Assembly (NCBI GenBank): GCA_009746045.1
Contig: RPFO01000418.1
Coordinates: forward strand, 2,216,670 to 2,280,430
Direction of reading: 5' to 3'
DNA: 63,761 nucleotides
Source: Mesostigma viride
Taxonomy: Eukaryota; Streptophyta; Mesostigmatophyceae; Mesostigmatales; Mesostigmataceae
Below the pieces are notes generated by a model. It was not told where the DNA came from, searched no databases, and saw only the letters and a program-made list of their open reading frames with translations. Both the position numbers and the translations under genes were made by a program. Shown in pieces: positions 23,101 to 43,540 of this stretch. How positions within the stretch are numbered: position 1 is the first letter of the stretch; each line of letters opens with the position of its first letter.

Positions 23101-25039
23101 GAAACCCGAAACCCTTAACTAAACACTAAACCCTAAACCCCAAATCTGAAACCCGAAACCCTTAACTAAACCCTAAACCCTAAACCCCAAACCCCAAACC
23201 CGAAACCCGAAACCTGAAACCCTCAACTAAACCCTAAACCCCAAATCTGAAACCCCAAACCCCAAGCCCTAAACCCTGAACCCTGAACCCTGAACCCTGA
23301 ACCCTGAGCCCTAAACCCTAAGCCCTTGGCAGTATCTCAAAAGTAGTCATCGTCCTGTTCTCAGTAGACTGGCTGCTGGTGGCATCGCAAGGCGGTGGCA
23401 TGGCGGGCAGTTGCAAGCCTGCGCATGTCAGTGGTGAACCGTGTCACTACCATTGAAACTGCCGTTCACGATCCAAGCGCACCGCCTTGTGAAGCTGCCA
23501 TTAGGCACCTTTGGTGGGGTTGCGGCGGCCAGAGCAGCCACGGGGGAACGTGCACGGCAGCCCATGGTATCACATGCCGCTGCAACCCCACCAAATCTAC
23601 TGGTGTGCCCCATCCAATCTTTACAGTTGGTCTTGGAAGTGGTTCCTGTCGATCTTCAAAATGGTTTGCATGCACATACCTCGCAGTTTGCACGTGGGGC
23701 ACCTTGCTGGTTCCGATCATTAACTTCCGTAGTGTATACAGTATACAAGCATATTATGTGGTGTCCTTGATATTCATCCTGCTTCACCCTGCTTCGTTTT
23801 CAGTACTGCATAGACGTGTGCGTGGAGGGCACGTGCGTCAGTGCGTGCAGTAGCTTACCGATTACCGAACCTAAAAGCAAGCGCTTACTTTGTGGACCTG
23901 TACGCTTGCCTATCGTGCGATGTTCTCTGCCTTGTGCGGGAACAACCACTCGTGCACACCCGCCACCCTGCAGGGATACACACACGGCTTTCTGATGACG
24001 TTTGTGGACGAGGCCAGCCGGGACGAGTACTGCCTTAGGGACCCTGGGCACAAGAAGCAGGTGGAGCGGGTAGGTGGTGCACGGATGGCAGCGCAGCAGG
24101 CAGGCGGGCAAAAAGTTGCATAAATTTAATTAAGTAGTTTCGTAATTTAAATGCAGCAGGGCAAGCCTGCCGTGTCATGCCGCCCGGTCTCTTGGTGCCA
24201 AGAAATTGGTCACTTGGCGGGTGTACAACCATCGGTTTATCTGGCGGAGCCAATTTTCGGAAGAACCGTTAGGTTCGCCAGAATTGGCGAAGCTTATTAG
24301 GGTTGTAGGTGAGAAAAACATAGGAATCGGGGATAAAATCTGTCAATCCATCCATCCATCCATCCATCCACCCACCGAATTTGTCACGAATTTGCAAGCA
24401 TAAGGGTGAGTTTCTTCCGAAAATTGGCTCCGCCGTAGAGTTTCAACGGGCAAGTTGCAAACACGCACGTTACTTGATATAAGTGGAATGGACGTGTAGT
24501 GTTTATCTTGATGTTGATATAGTGAACAGTGTCTCAGTAGGTCATCACCGGTTGGGATGAGGTGACTAATTGATTGTCTTGGCCCTTTGGCGCTCTTGGC
24601 ACTTGTGAAAGCTTGTACTTGATGCTCTGTACGGCTTATCTTGATGGCATCATGCATTGAGGATCGTTCGGTGCCATGGAAATCTCACGAATGACTCAAT
24701 TATGACTCACGAATGACTCACAAATGGCTCACGAGTGACTCACGAATAACTCACGAATGCATCACGAAATCGCCCATGACTTCATCCATGGTATGTGCTG
24801 CGTCCCTGCAGGTGCTGAAGATGATCGAGCCAGAGCACGGCGTGGTCTCCTTTGATTGGATCGAGGAGCCCAACATCAAGCTGCACTTGGACACCACGGG
24901 CAGCCAGACCCATTTTGGCACGCCGGCACGCGGAGCGCCCGCCGCCGCACCCAAGCCAGCAGCTCCACCGGCGGCGTCATGGCCGACTGCCCCAGCGACG
25001 GGAGGATACTTGGGTTCTAGCGGCGTCTGGATTGATTAG
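20197..25039 (+). CDS. Stress-responsive alpha/beta-barrel (Dabb) protein with plastid transit peptide, five exons
   Basis: Exons: 20,197-20,331, 20,660-20,739, 22,492-22,564, 23,974-24,069 and 24,812-25,039 (TAG). All are GT-AG and the phases agree, giving about 203 residues. Exon 1 encodes about 45 residues that begin MAAITSISANVKS and are rich in Ser, Arg and Val without acids before the end, like a chloroplast transit peptide. Exons 2-5 give one Dabb domain: IKHMVLFKMKKDVPLAEIN, then HFPGMLDFSGG, then GYTHGFLMTFVDEASRDEY, then HKKQVERVLKMIEPEHGVV. Dabb proteins are small dimeric ferredoxin-fold proteins; plant members are stress-induced, and other families are enzymes. The C-terminal 40 residues are Ala/Pro-rich and lie outside the domain. 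The function is otherwise unknown. The intron at 22,565-23,973 holds the telomere-like tract. Confidence 0.9.
20991..21120. repeat. 92-bp spaced direct repeat with a palindrome
   Basis: A segment of about 30 bp starting TAGGCTTCG and ending GGTCGCT occurs at about 20,991 and again at 21,083. The first contains the perfect 16-bp palindrome CCCCTTACGTAAGGGG (21,008-21,023); the second is imperfect. In an intron of the Dabb gene. Confidence 0.7.
21223..21318 (-). mobile_element. tRNA-like (SINE-type) remnant with B-box
   Basis: On the minus strand, AGGTCCTGTGTTCGAATCC matches a tRNA variable loop plus T-arm (B-box GTTCGAATCC), and GCCTTCGGATCAGGAGAC upstream can form a D-arm. The acceptor and T stems do not pair, so it is not a working tRNA. 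Similar 3' parts are at 36,090-36,120 and 60,108-60,122. A tRNA-derived SINE is the simplest reading. Confidence 0.45.
21364..21627 (+). repeat. 88-bp tandem array, three copies
   Basis: Copies start at 21,364, 21,452 and 21,540 with ATCATTTGATCCATTCTTA and end in GGGTCCATGCTC. Intronic in the Dabb gene. Confidence 0.93.
22826..23330 (+). repeat. Degenerate telomere-like tract (CCCTAAA and variants)
   Basis: About 500 bp built from CCCTAAA, CCCCAAA, CCTTAAA, CCCGAAA and CCCTGAA units of 7 bp. True CCCTAAA is frequent but mixed. It lies between exons 3 and 4 of the Dabb gene, so it is internal, not a chromosome end. CCCTAAA/TTTAGGG is the plant-type telomere repeat. Confidence 0.9.
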
Positions 25040-25429
25040 ACTGCCAGCTGTTGTCATTAGTTAACCACGATGGGGTTCTGGGTACTGGGATTGTCAAGCT
25101 GTCCACTGCAGGAGGCTCGGTAGAGAGGAGGGAGGGGGGGTTGGCGCTGTGGATGGTGGCAATGCCGCCCCTGTGAGAAACGCTGGAAAACTGCAGCAAG
25201 GTTCCTCACTGCATGTATGTGCGTGATTGGAACATCGTTTCACATGCATTAATGCAGGCACATGCTAGTTGATCCAGGCTTGTTTGCGCAATAGAGAGTC
25301 ACACGTTCATGCGCAGGTCGACGTCCGTGGTATGAATCAAATGTGGCAAAGCTGTTGTAATTACTTGCCAAGTCGCTGGCATCAACACTGTAATCTTTAT
25401 TTATTGTCAATTAACGTAGTTTAACTAAT
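25040..25429. other. 3' flank of the Dabb gene
   Basis: Presumed 3' UTR and spacer. No polyadenylation signal, RNA gene or repeat was recognised before the retrotransposon fragment. Confidence 0.4.
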
Positions 25430-26308
25430 GGGTGAATTAAATTAAAAATTAAATTATAACATGCCTCCGTGGGGAGGTCATGTAGCACATATTCCATGAT
25501 GGATGGGGTGGAGGAAGCCGCGTGATCGAACTATACTAACTCTAAGCTATCTAGTCTAGAAAAGCCTAACTACACTACTCATCAAAACGCCGCCTCCGCT
25601 TGGGGGGAGGTGGCTTGCCCACAGGGTCGGGCGTGTGCGCCTTGACAATCTTCTTCCACCGCGTCTTGTCCTGCATGACAGTCCAAAGACGGGAGAGAGA
25701 GTGGATGCGGTGCTCAAACTGGGCTGGGACCACTAGGTCGTCCAACAACATCTGAACGTAGTTCGTGACAGGTTTCCCTACCCGTTTGGGAATATCCTCG
25801 GGGCCAGGCCAGGTCAGAATGTGCCGCCCTGGCTGGCCAAGCCGCTGGGGGCCGGCCAGACCGAGGGTGGTGTCGACCTGGCTGGTGCGGGCAAGGTGTC
25901 CTACAAATGCTATCCTACGCTGCCTAATCTCGTCCGAAACACGAGGCATGCCATGATACAAAGATTCTGATGACGGACGCTCGGAAAAACCTACGTTAAG
26001 GACCTGTCGGAGCATCCTGTAAACCGTGCCGTCTAGCCGAGCTGCCAGTTTGGGTGGGAGGGTCCACGCCTCGGCGCCATACGTGAGCACCGTGAGAACG
26101 AGGACCTTGAAGAGCATGCGCTTGCGGTGCCCGCCCAGGCCCTTCGAGCGCCAGTAGGTTGTGAGCGAACGGAGCTTGGCCCAGGCAAGGCTGATGCGGG
26201 TGTCCACATCGTCGGCGGTGTCAGGAAGCCAGCTCCCCAACAGCTTGAAGCGGTCGCGGAACGGGACCTCCGTCCCGTCGAGCAGGCGCGGCAGCGGTGG
26301 GGGTGAAT
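25430..26308 (-). mobile_element. 5'-truncated non-LTR retrotransposon, family A, copy 1
   Basis: The minus strand encodes the C-terminal end of a LINE-type polyprotein from about 26,300 to the stop at 25,575. Visible: FKLLGSWLPDTADDVDTRI, LTYGAEAWTLPPKLAARLD and HGMPRVSDEIRQRRIAFVGH, then a basic tail PPPPKRRRRFDE. The order (connection region, YGAEAW motif, RRIAFVGHLAR motif) is what follows the reverse transcriptase in such proteins. The 3' UTR contains the hairpin CCTCC-CCAC-GGAGG (25,464-25,477) and an (AATTT)n-like tail. GGGTGAAT flanks both ends (25,430-25,437 and 26,301-26,308), a possible 8-bp target duplication; the same octamer also occurs once more next to it. The reverse transcriptase catalytic domain is missing. 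Confidence 0.85.
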
Positions 26309-26349
26309 GCGGTGGGGGTGAATGCGGGAGTTGAATAATTTTCTGCCTG

Positions 26350-26930
26350 TACATACCGCAGTGGCTAAAAAGAAATGCAGCAGCTACTAGCTAGGCACCT
26401 CATAAGTGATTGGTGATTTTCATGCATGGTCTATATCTCCAAGCAAAAACATCGACACAGGTTAAGTATTTGTAAAATTAATAAACTCGCGAGGTATTTA
26501 TACGAAGTGAGGTATTTATACATGTTGTGACACGGTCTCGGCCCGAGCCTCATCAGTCAAACCTAGAATGCAACCAGCGAATCGAATATGAAATGGGTGG
26601 CTTCCTCTAACGTGCCCCGAGTGTCTTCCTTGCCACTGCCATCGTCCAGATTATCGTGCATGTGCATGACCTTTCAAATGTGGGCTGTACGTCATGCACA
26701 CGTCAACACCCTCACCTTCCCCATCCCCCCTGCATGTCATGCGTGTGCCATCTGGTGCGCTGTCGAGGTTGCCTGCAAGAAAGTTGAGTGCTAGGGAGGC
26801 TAGATCGGGGAAGTCGGCGGCGATGAGCCTGCGCTCAAGACGACAAGGCGCCAGCATGACACAGGGCAGATACGCGAGTGACGTGAGAACATGCACCTGC
26901 AGATGGAAGCAGCAAGATACCTGATGAGGC
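26350..26930. other. No feature recognised
   Basis: Unique-looking sequence between two retrotransposon remnants. Only short frames are present, without recognisable similarity. Confidence 0.4.
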
Positions 26931-26940
26931 TATCGCTATG

Positions 26941-27525
26941 ATGACTGAAGATGCAGGGCTTCTGGGACTATCCGTACCCCGCACCCGCATGATTGACAAG
27001 GAGAAATGGGCTGCCATCTGCGATAAGCACCTTCCTGAGGGGTGTGCTCCTGTTTTCTCCCCACGGCCCCAGCGACCCCAGACGCCCCAGCCTAGGGGAA
27101 TACAGCAGCAGTAGTGTAGAATAGTTAGACAGTGGCCTTGTACATGCCCGCCTACTACATGCACTATACCAGCTGAGGCCTAGCATTTTTAGTCATGTAC
27201 ATGTGTGCCTATGATGAGCCACACCCCAGATGATGCCTAGCTTTATGTAGTTATGCAGTGCCCATGCAGGGAGTCACTCTCTGCTGAGAAGCCATGCCCT
27301 AGCTCTTGTATAGCTATGTTGATCTTCCCCACCTATGACGGGCTCCCCTTAGCTGGGAGTTGCCCGAGACTCTGGGTGGTGCAGGTGCCCTAGTGCACCT
27401 AGAGAAAGTGTTGTTTACATTCCCACCCTTGCAGGAAGTAGCTTAGAATGTATTATAGGCTCATATGCCCCCTCTCTGGGCTATGTGCTACATATACTCC
27501 CAACGGAGTTATGTTCCTAATTAAT
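26941..27525 (+). mobile_element. Retrotransposon 3' end, family B, copy 2
   Basis: An open frame at 26,941-27,117 ends in a Pro/Gln-rich tail and a TAG. It is followed by a UTR sharing blocks with the copy at 60.8-61.3 kb (AGCAGTAGTGTAGA, GCCCATGCAGGGAGT, CTATGTG.TACATA). The end has the hairpin ACTCC-CAAC-GGAGT (27,496-27,509) and an AATTAATTAATT tail. The 5' limit is uncertain and no target duplication was found. Confidence 0.6.
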
Positions 27526-27792
27526 TAATTCTCCCCACGGGCCCCGTGGCCCGTTGCTAGCCAGCCTTGTAGAAGTCCACAGGTGGAGGTTATTGGCCCT
27601 GAGGATAGCCGCTACACTACCGCCTCGTCTGCCATTACAGTAGCGGAAAGCTCGGATGAGGATTACATCCCCATCTAGTGCTCAACGGTTGGGGGATGAT
27701 GCAGACGATATTTGTTTAAACTTTTGTGTACTTATTTTTCTAATGAGATTAGCATAGTACTCGGTGGCATGCCTTTGCGCATGACACGCAAG

Positions 27793-27834
<42 letters not shown>

Positions 27835-28587
27835 TGATGACTCCTGTTGTAATCAGAGTTCTTTTTATGGCCCACGGGTTGGACTCTGCCTGTGGACATG
27901 ATGTTCCAAAACTGCCTGCCACCTGAAGCTATCGATGGTCCGTGGAGTAAGAAGCACCGATGGTAAGTACATGCGTTTTTGTGGGGTGAAAACAACCAAC
28001 TCTCACGACACTGCAAATAAAATCAAAATAGACGGCCTATTACATTGCTATTATATGTGTACTTCATTTATGGGTGTGGTATAGGTCATCATCTACATCC
28101 ATTTATTTAGTTACAGTTCGTTCGTTAGTAAGCAGATGAAGGGATGTCACATCTATCTGTAGTGCCACGACTTGTAAGCAGGCGATCGGTTCTTGAATTC
28201 ATTACTGCACAGGCATACTCGATCACATTCTAGGTACTTGCGTACTGCACAGGCATACTCGATCACATTCTAGGTACTTGCGTACTGCACAGGCATACTC
28301 GATCACATTCTAGGTACTTGCGTGTGCTCACGCAGGTTATGCCATCGAGTAACGATTCAGGTGAAGCAATCTAGGAGATCACGATGCTAAGCATCCTTCT
28401 CTGATAATGCACCACATGCCCCGATTCTGCACAGTGCCATGGGCAACATGTAATGTACGTGAATAGTTTTCATGTCCTTTGTTTGATGCAAAAACATTCT
28501 CCTACTCGACATGTATTGGACAACCTCTACCAGTTGAGAATATACTATAATACCACATTGTGTATGTTGTATGGCCAATGGACTCAC
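27526..28587. other. Spacer with two short arrays
   Basis: Contains (CTTA)n at 27,791-27,834 and three 40-bp repeats starting at 28,203, 28,243 and 28,283 (TACTGCACAGGCATACTCGA...). No coding sequence recognised. The next exon of the long minus-strand gene may lie here, because its last recognised exon ends in a splice donor. Confidence 0.6.
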
Positions 28588-37607
<9,020 letters not shown>

Positions 37608-37767
37608 CTGCATGGGGTGGGGGTGGGGTGGGTGGGGTGGGGGCGTGTGGTGGGGTGGGGGCGTGGTTATGCCTATATGTCCATTACCTGAACATGGCCC
37701 ATATTCCTAGGGTTGTGCCCATTGATACAACGAAGAATGGTGACATCTGCCGGGAGTTAAACCTCGG

Positions 37768-37985
37768 ACGATACCTGCACATGGCTGTGGCCCAGCGCCA
37801 TGGTTGTGCCCGTGGTTACACCTGCTTATTGATGTCCCTAGCGAGAGTTGATGTGCGAGTAGGACGATACCTGCACGTGCGTGTGGCCCAGCGCCATGGT
37901 TGTGCCCGTGGTTACACCTGCTTCTTGCTGTCCCTAGCGAGAGTTGATGTGCGAGTAGGACGATACCTGCACGTGCGTGTGGCCC
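37768..37985 (+). repeat. 96-bp tandem array, about 2.3 copies
   Basis: Units start at 37,768, 37,864 and 37,960 with ACGATACCTGCACGTGCGTG. Upstream of the 37,607 exon of the unknown minus-strand gene. Confidence 0.9.
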
Positions 37986-37989
37986 AGCG

Positions 37990-39220
37990 CACCGAGCGCG
38001 CGCCACCAGTGCCTGGCTTGTAGTGTGGCCGGCCAGGATGACACCTCGGGCTGCTGGGGGTTGTCCGCCAGCTGGGCACCCGGGACATTCGTGTCTGTAA
38101 TTGCTTCGTCGTTCGTGTTTGTCATGGGCGTGAGTTCATGCGCAAGCGCGGGCCGTTAGTATTGTTGGTCACTGCTTCGTCACTGCTTGGTCATTGCTGC
38201 GCGCTGACGCCACCCGCTGGGCATGATCCAGACTCTCAATCGTCGTGGCCGCGAGTCCCTGCCTGTCAGCCGGGCGTGATCCAGTCAGCTCGTCCTGCTG
38301 ATCCAGTCAGCGTGGTCCTATCTTCCTATCAGCTGCGCTTAATCCACACTATCATTTGTCATTGCCTGAACGTCATCCTTCATGTTAGACCGTCGGTCGT
38401 CACTGCTACGAATCCATGCCTGCCAGCTGGGCATCCAGGCCGTCAATCATCGCTCATGGTTTATCGAGCACCGTAGCCAGCTTCAGCTGTCCAGGAGCCG
38501 GGCAGATAATCGGTTCCCAGTCGGATTGATTTGTACAGATCGCACCCTGTGCAAAATTGACAGTAGAAAGCAGCGCGAGGTAGCTAGAAATATGTCAATA
38601 AACACAGCGGCATGGCTTCTGTTGGTGCTTGTAATTGTAGCCAGCTAAGGAGCACTAGCAAGGCCGTATTACGTCGGGTCAAAAACCATTAATTGACCCC
38701 ACCACACGACTCACTTGGTGTGCTAAGCTCAGTGTGAAGCATGCGAGACGCAGGGCGCAGAAAAAAAAAAAATGACACTACTTACCCGCGGTGGTCGATA
38801 TACCGGCTTGAAACATACGGCAAGCAGATAGCAACATACATAGGCATTTCCCGGGTGCAAGTAGCCCAAAGCCAGGGCATAGCCAACTGCTTATTCACGT
38901 TGGTGGACTCGTACAGAGCCTTCAATCTATACAGGTGTCCCGCAGGAGCAATCTAAACTTCGTCGCCAAACATTGAGCGGACACCATCGTCGATTGAGAC
39001 GGCACTTCGGCTGCAGGCCATGGATGAATTCGTAGAGCGAAAGTCGAATTAAAGCTGTTGCATTTGCAAAAGCTACTTCCTTCTTATACCAATCCTCTTC
39101 TACCAAACGCACACATTGATGAATCGCCTTAATAAATTGAAAGCCAACTGCTAATATGGATAATACCTAACTGCTAATATTTTTTTAATACTTAGTTCAA
39201 ATTAGTAGAATTTAGTAGAA
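37990..39220. other. No gene recognised
   Basis: Contains an A run at 38,760-38,772 and short frames only. The 5' end of the long minus-strand gene, if it extends further, would be here. Confidence 0.4.
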
Positions 39221-39311
39221 TCATTCACGCCTTAAGTTGGGTTCACGCCTTAAAGTAAGAGGGTTGACCCCTCAAAAACCTCGAGCCCAACTTAAGGCGT
39301 GAATGACTGTA
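39221..39311. mobile_element. Third CTTAAGTTGGG inverted-repeat element
   Basis: Left end TCATTCACGCCTTAAGTTGG, right end CCAACTTAAGGCGTGAATGA followed by CTGTA. The centre TTGACCCCTCAAAAACCTCGA matches the copy at 14.7 kb. The right boundary ...GACTG-TA is what a TA-targeting element ending CAGTC would leave. Confidence 0.75.
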
Positions 39312-41394
39312 CTTCGGCGAGCAAACGTCACCAATGCCCAATTGAATGTGGCCGGACAACAAAATCGTTTTCTCTGTAGACAGTGTAGTACGTCTACAGT
39401 ACACGTAGAGTGTCACCGCCGAGACGAACACCAAGCGGCAAAGCTCGGCAAAGTAAACGCTTAGAGAGAGTTTTTTACGCTGCTGATGAATTGACGCCCA
39501 CTGGACATGATTATGATAAAGAAGGTATGCTATTTGTGGCATACCTTGGTTAAATTAAATGGAAAATAGAAAAACAACACCCACTTCCCCGGAAATTATG
39601 ATGATGACCTGCCCATCTAACTATCTCAGTGCGACGGAACCTGACATCAACCCCGCGGGCCCCAAGTCACTAGTGAGTAACTTAACCGTCCTTGAGTTAC
39701 TTAAGTTAATCAAGTGTTTTGCAATCTATGGCTGCTTGCAGAGACCTGAGGCCTCATGACTAGGGTAATCCCGGGGTTAAAACGTTTCCGCGCTGTACTA
39801 GGGAGCTGCCGGTAACAGTCAAGAGCAGCATGGCATCCGACCTCGGGCCACACGACGACTGCATCGCCTTCGAGGAAGGCAAGATCATGGACTCTCTGCC
39901 TTGCCGTCGGAAGGAAAGCGCTGGAGTTGGCTGCTGCAAAGGGCAGGCTTAGTACCAGCTGCTGCGATATGATTGGTCCCACTCGGCTTGGCAGGGACGC
40001 CAGCGCCATCAACGCTTGGCCATACAATTCCATTATCTGGGATATTATATATGTCGGTGATTTTTTTGGGAAACAGTACTGTAATGGATTGAGAGATGGA
40101 AAGTATAATGCCGCAGTAAGCTGAATTCCTGTTTTGCAGAAATGGTGCGGTCCCGGACTGCCCAGCTCTTGCTCCTGGCCGCATGCTACCCGCTACATGT
40201 CAACCAGTCCTTCTCGAGAGAACATGTATGTGTTGCTCTGATCATGGATTTATAATTATCGCTCAACTTCCCGTCGAGCAAGATTAGTACGCGTGCAACG
40301 TACAAAGAGCAGTTGAGACAGTACAGGGAATTCTAGTTCGCGTTTGCCTTATGCATTCTAACCTTCTACGCTGCTCTGTCACGCATACAGTATATATACC
40401 GGAACAAATTTTGCTCGTCTGGGCCAGGCAGGGCTTTGTGGTTGGTGCAGGGCTTGTCCAGGTCCCAGGAGCAGTCTGCCACTTTCTCAGTAGGTCTGGT
40501 CCTACTTTTCGTGGGAGCTGATCGCAGCATATAGTCCTAGCCTTCACAGCTATAAAACCATCATAGTTGCCATTCTTTTCGGTCACTCAGTGAGCTGTAC
40601 ATGCTGTCCTCATGTGTGATCTCCTTGAACAGTTTGTCACAGGGTATCCATGAGACAGCCAGCGCGGGCCAGAAAAATCGGGAGAGCCAGCTTGTTGTGT
40701 ATTCATCACGCCCGGCATGCATGCCTCGTCGCATGACGCACTTACAGCAGTGATGCATGGTCCGATCCATTAGTTTAGCCAGTGTCGGGCAAGTATACAT
40801 TGTGTTTGAAGCCCTTCCACTATGGATGATCGATTGCTGAGCGTGAACGTGTATCCTTACCTAATACACGGCAGTATCTACCAATGCTAGCTGCTCATTT
40901 ATTGAGTGGTATATCTGTCCGCGGTAGCTGATTACTAGGGAGTAGCCGCCTGACTTGGCAATCAATACATGGCATCTCAGTGGTCCAAGGACATGGTCGT
41001 TAAGTCAAGGTGGCATTCTTATATACGAATAGTAATATTAACAGCGTGTGTATAGTCGATACTCGATGGTTGATAACACCACTATCATCGCATTCCTAAT
41101 TTATACTATACTACTGCGGCCGATCCTAATGATTAATGCTGCTGCGGCCGGTCCTAATTAACACTACTGCGACCGATCCTAATTATTGACACTGCTGCGG
41201 CCGATCCTAACTAATACTTCTGCGACGGATCCTATAATTATTAACTGCTGCGGCCGATCCTAACTAATCGTACCACTGCGGCTGATCCTAATTTATACTA
41301 CTGCTGCGGCCGATCCTAATTAATACTACTGCGCTGGTTGTCTCGTTGATACACAGTGCTGTAATATTTGTTACTTGGTTAACCCACAGCTAGT
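39312..41394. other. Spacer with a decayed 54-bp element and a 26-bp array
   Basis: A diverged minus-strand copy of the 54-bp element is at about 40,644-40,690 (GTATCCATGAGACAGCCAGC...). An array of about 26 bp (CTACTGCGGCCGATCCTAAT) runs from about 41,105 to 41,330 and ends in another partial copy (CTGCGCTGGTTGTCTCGTTG, 41,330-41,352). A possible exon at 40,139-40,229 opens with a Leu-rich stretch (RTAQLLLLAACYPLHV) after a TTTTGCAG acceptor; I cannot assign it. Confidence 0.45.
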
Positions 41395-41414
41395 GTCACT
41401 GGCTTCTCGATTCG

Positions 41415-42041
41415 ATGGATCCATCCCTGGCCGGCGAGGCACAGCGTTCCTCGTGCGACCGCCGCCACCAAGTTGTCCTCCTGGATAAACTGGTCACCGC
41501 ATATCGCCCTCTGTGCCGTCCGCCCCTTCACGCCGCCATCACCTCAAACACGATGCTGGCACTCCTGCTCCACCGCCACCGCACATTATCCGCTCAGACG
41601 ACGACTGGCAGCTTCGGACGTAATCACATTCGGGGCGTGAGACTTTGCACTCCGGACCTCTGCCCTCCGACTGGATCTATTGCTATGCTACAGGAGCCAG
41701 ACTCGAGACTCGATCCACAGCTGCATGCCGGTTCCCAGACCGGCAGCCCCAAGGGGGAGGCCTCCATTCGGGAGTTGTATTCGGCGATCGAGGCGGCTCG
41801 ACTGGCCGCGTTGCAGGCAGCGGTGGCGTCGCTGAAGGAGAAGAACCGGGAGATGCTGGCCCCGGTGCTTGTACATATGGAGATGGAGGTAATGGTTGCA
41901 GAGGGGGCTCCCGCGCAGCCGCTGGGTACATTGATGGTCTTAATTGGACAAGACCGTGTTTCTGGCCTGTGCTCGGTTCGCTGTTTCTGGCCTGTGCTGT
42001 TCGCTGTTTCTGGCCAGTGCTATTTACTGTTTCTGGCCTAG
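41415..42041 (+). CDS. Uncharacterised open frame, 208 codons
   Basis: Starts ATG at 41,415. The middle contains a charged, helical segment (EASIRELYSAIEAARLAALQ, then ASLKEKNREM) that could form a coiled coil. The last 40 codons run into a degenerate repeat of TTTCTGGCCTGTGC (41,955-42,130), which encodes repeated FWPVL/SGL and is unlikely to be real protein. No family recognised. The TTTCTGGCCTG core is also found in the 54-bp element. It may be an exon, a transposon relic or chance. Confidence 0.3.
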   Translation: MDPSLAGEAQRSSCDRRHQVVLLDKLVTAYRPLCRPPLHAAITSNTMLALLLHRHRTLSAQTTTGSFGRNHIRGVRLCTPDLCPPTGSIAMLQEPDSRLDPQLHAGSQTGSPKGEASIRELYSAIEAARLAALQAAVASLKEKNREMLAPVLVHMEMEVMVAEGAPAQPLGTLMVLIGQDRVSGLCSVRCFWPVLFAVSGQCYLLFLA

Positions 42042-42484
42042 CTGTGCATGCTGTTGGCTGTTTTTGGCCTGTGCTTTCATTTCTCAATGCTGCGCTGTTC
42101 ACTGTTTCTGGCCTGTGGCGTTCACTGTTTCCGGCTTGTGGTGTTTTCTCTGGTACGTGGTGCACACCGCTTAAAAGGGTGGCCGCCGGCTGGGTACGTG
42201 GAAGATCTTTGACGATGTGTCAGTGGCGACACACAGCCCCATGATTCTGATATATAGAAAATATATAGTAGTACTGTATTAGATAATACATGCGTACGTG
42301 TATGTGGATCTTGGACGACACAGTGGCGACAGACAGCCCTGATCTCGATATATACTATTAAAAAGTACATAGTATGATATAATAAGGATGTACGTGGAGG
42401 ATCTTGGACGATACCGTGTGTCTGGTCTGGTCGTCTCATGGATACAGTGGCGGCGGCGGCAGGTAGAACTGACCCCGATAGATA

Positions 42485-42835
42485 CTAAGGATACTGCTGA
42501 ATACATAGGATACTGCTGTATAGATAGGATACTGCTGTATAGGTAGGATACTGCTGTATAGATAGGATACTGCTGTATAGATAGGATACTGCTGTGTAGA
42601 TAGGATACTACTATGTAGATAGGATACTGCTGTGTAGATAGGATACTGCTGTCAGTGCTGTGTAGATAGGATACTGCTGTGTAGATAGGATACTGCTGTA
42701 TAGATAGGATACTGCTGTATAGATAGGATACTGCTGTATAGATAGGATACTGCTGTGTAGATAGGATACTGCTGACAGTGTAGATAGGATACTGGTGTAT
42801 AGATAGGATACTGCTGTATATATAGTAAGGATGAA
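42485..42835 (+). repeat. 19-bp tandem array
   Basis: About 17 copies of GGATACTGCTGTATAGATA and its TGTGTAG variant, with two small insertions (GTCAGTGCT, GACAGT). Confidence 0.92.
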
Positions 42836-43204
42836 TCGCGTAGGTGAGATTGGTAAGCAACATAAGGAAAGCCCTGAAGGTAGTCAGAGAAAAAAATGAC
42901 ATAAGACCATGACTGTATCATATTTGCATTATTTGCAAGTATCATATTTGCATTAATTACAAATTTATATAGCAATAGCAATATAATATATATATTCATT
43001 GAGAATGATAGATTACGGAGGTGAGATAGGCATGCAACATAAGGAAAAACCCGATAACTGGGAGAATAACCCTGAAGAAATTAATAGTAATCTGACACAG
43101 ACATCCAAGGATCACGCCAGCGGCACAAGGTACAACTAACTATACATCACAAAACTACACGCAGCAACAGCGCTGCCGGCCCACCATGCAGGCCTGGAAG
43201 GGAT

Positions 43205-43495
43205 CTAGACCGCATGGGTCGCGACAAAGTCGGCCCGGGTGCGGCGGAATAACACATCAGCCACGGTGCGAGTGAGGGCGAGTGACAGGCGCTGCCGCCA
43301 ATACGAGGACCACGTGCGGGCCGACCACGGGGCGGTCTGACCCTCGAGGTCGAGGCGGTCTTCACGGCGCTGGCAGCACTCGTGGAAAAACTCCGCTGTC
43401 TTGGGGCCCATGGCCCCGAACTCCTCAAGGACAAAGGGGATGACCCGGTGGGGCCCCACATTGCCGTAGGAGGCAAACTTGTCGCGCTCAGCCAC
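43205..43495 (-). pseudogene. Fragment resembling the tail of a reverse-transcriptase polyprotein
   Basis: A minus-strand frame of 96 codons ending at TAG (43,205). It contains GPHRVIPFVLEEFGAMGPKT, then a Trp/Arg-rich stretch and SYWRQRLSLALTRTVADVLF. The pattern (PFV..E.FG.MGP.., then RLS.AL.R..A) is common at the C-terminal end of non-LTR retrotransposon proteins. It may be the last part of a different element from family A. Its 5' end abuts AT-rich sequence at about 43,500. Confidence 0.5.
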
Positions 43496-43540
43496 AACAT
43501 AATATATATATTTGCATTAATAACAAATTAATATAGCATT

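Noticed and set aside
22826-23330. True chromosome end
   Set aside because: Exons of one gene lie on both sides, and the repeat is degenerate.
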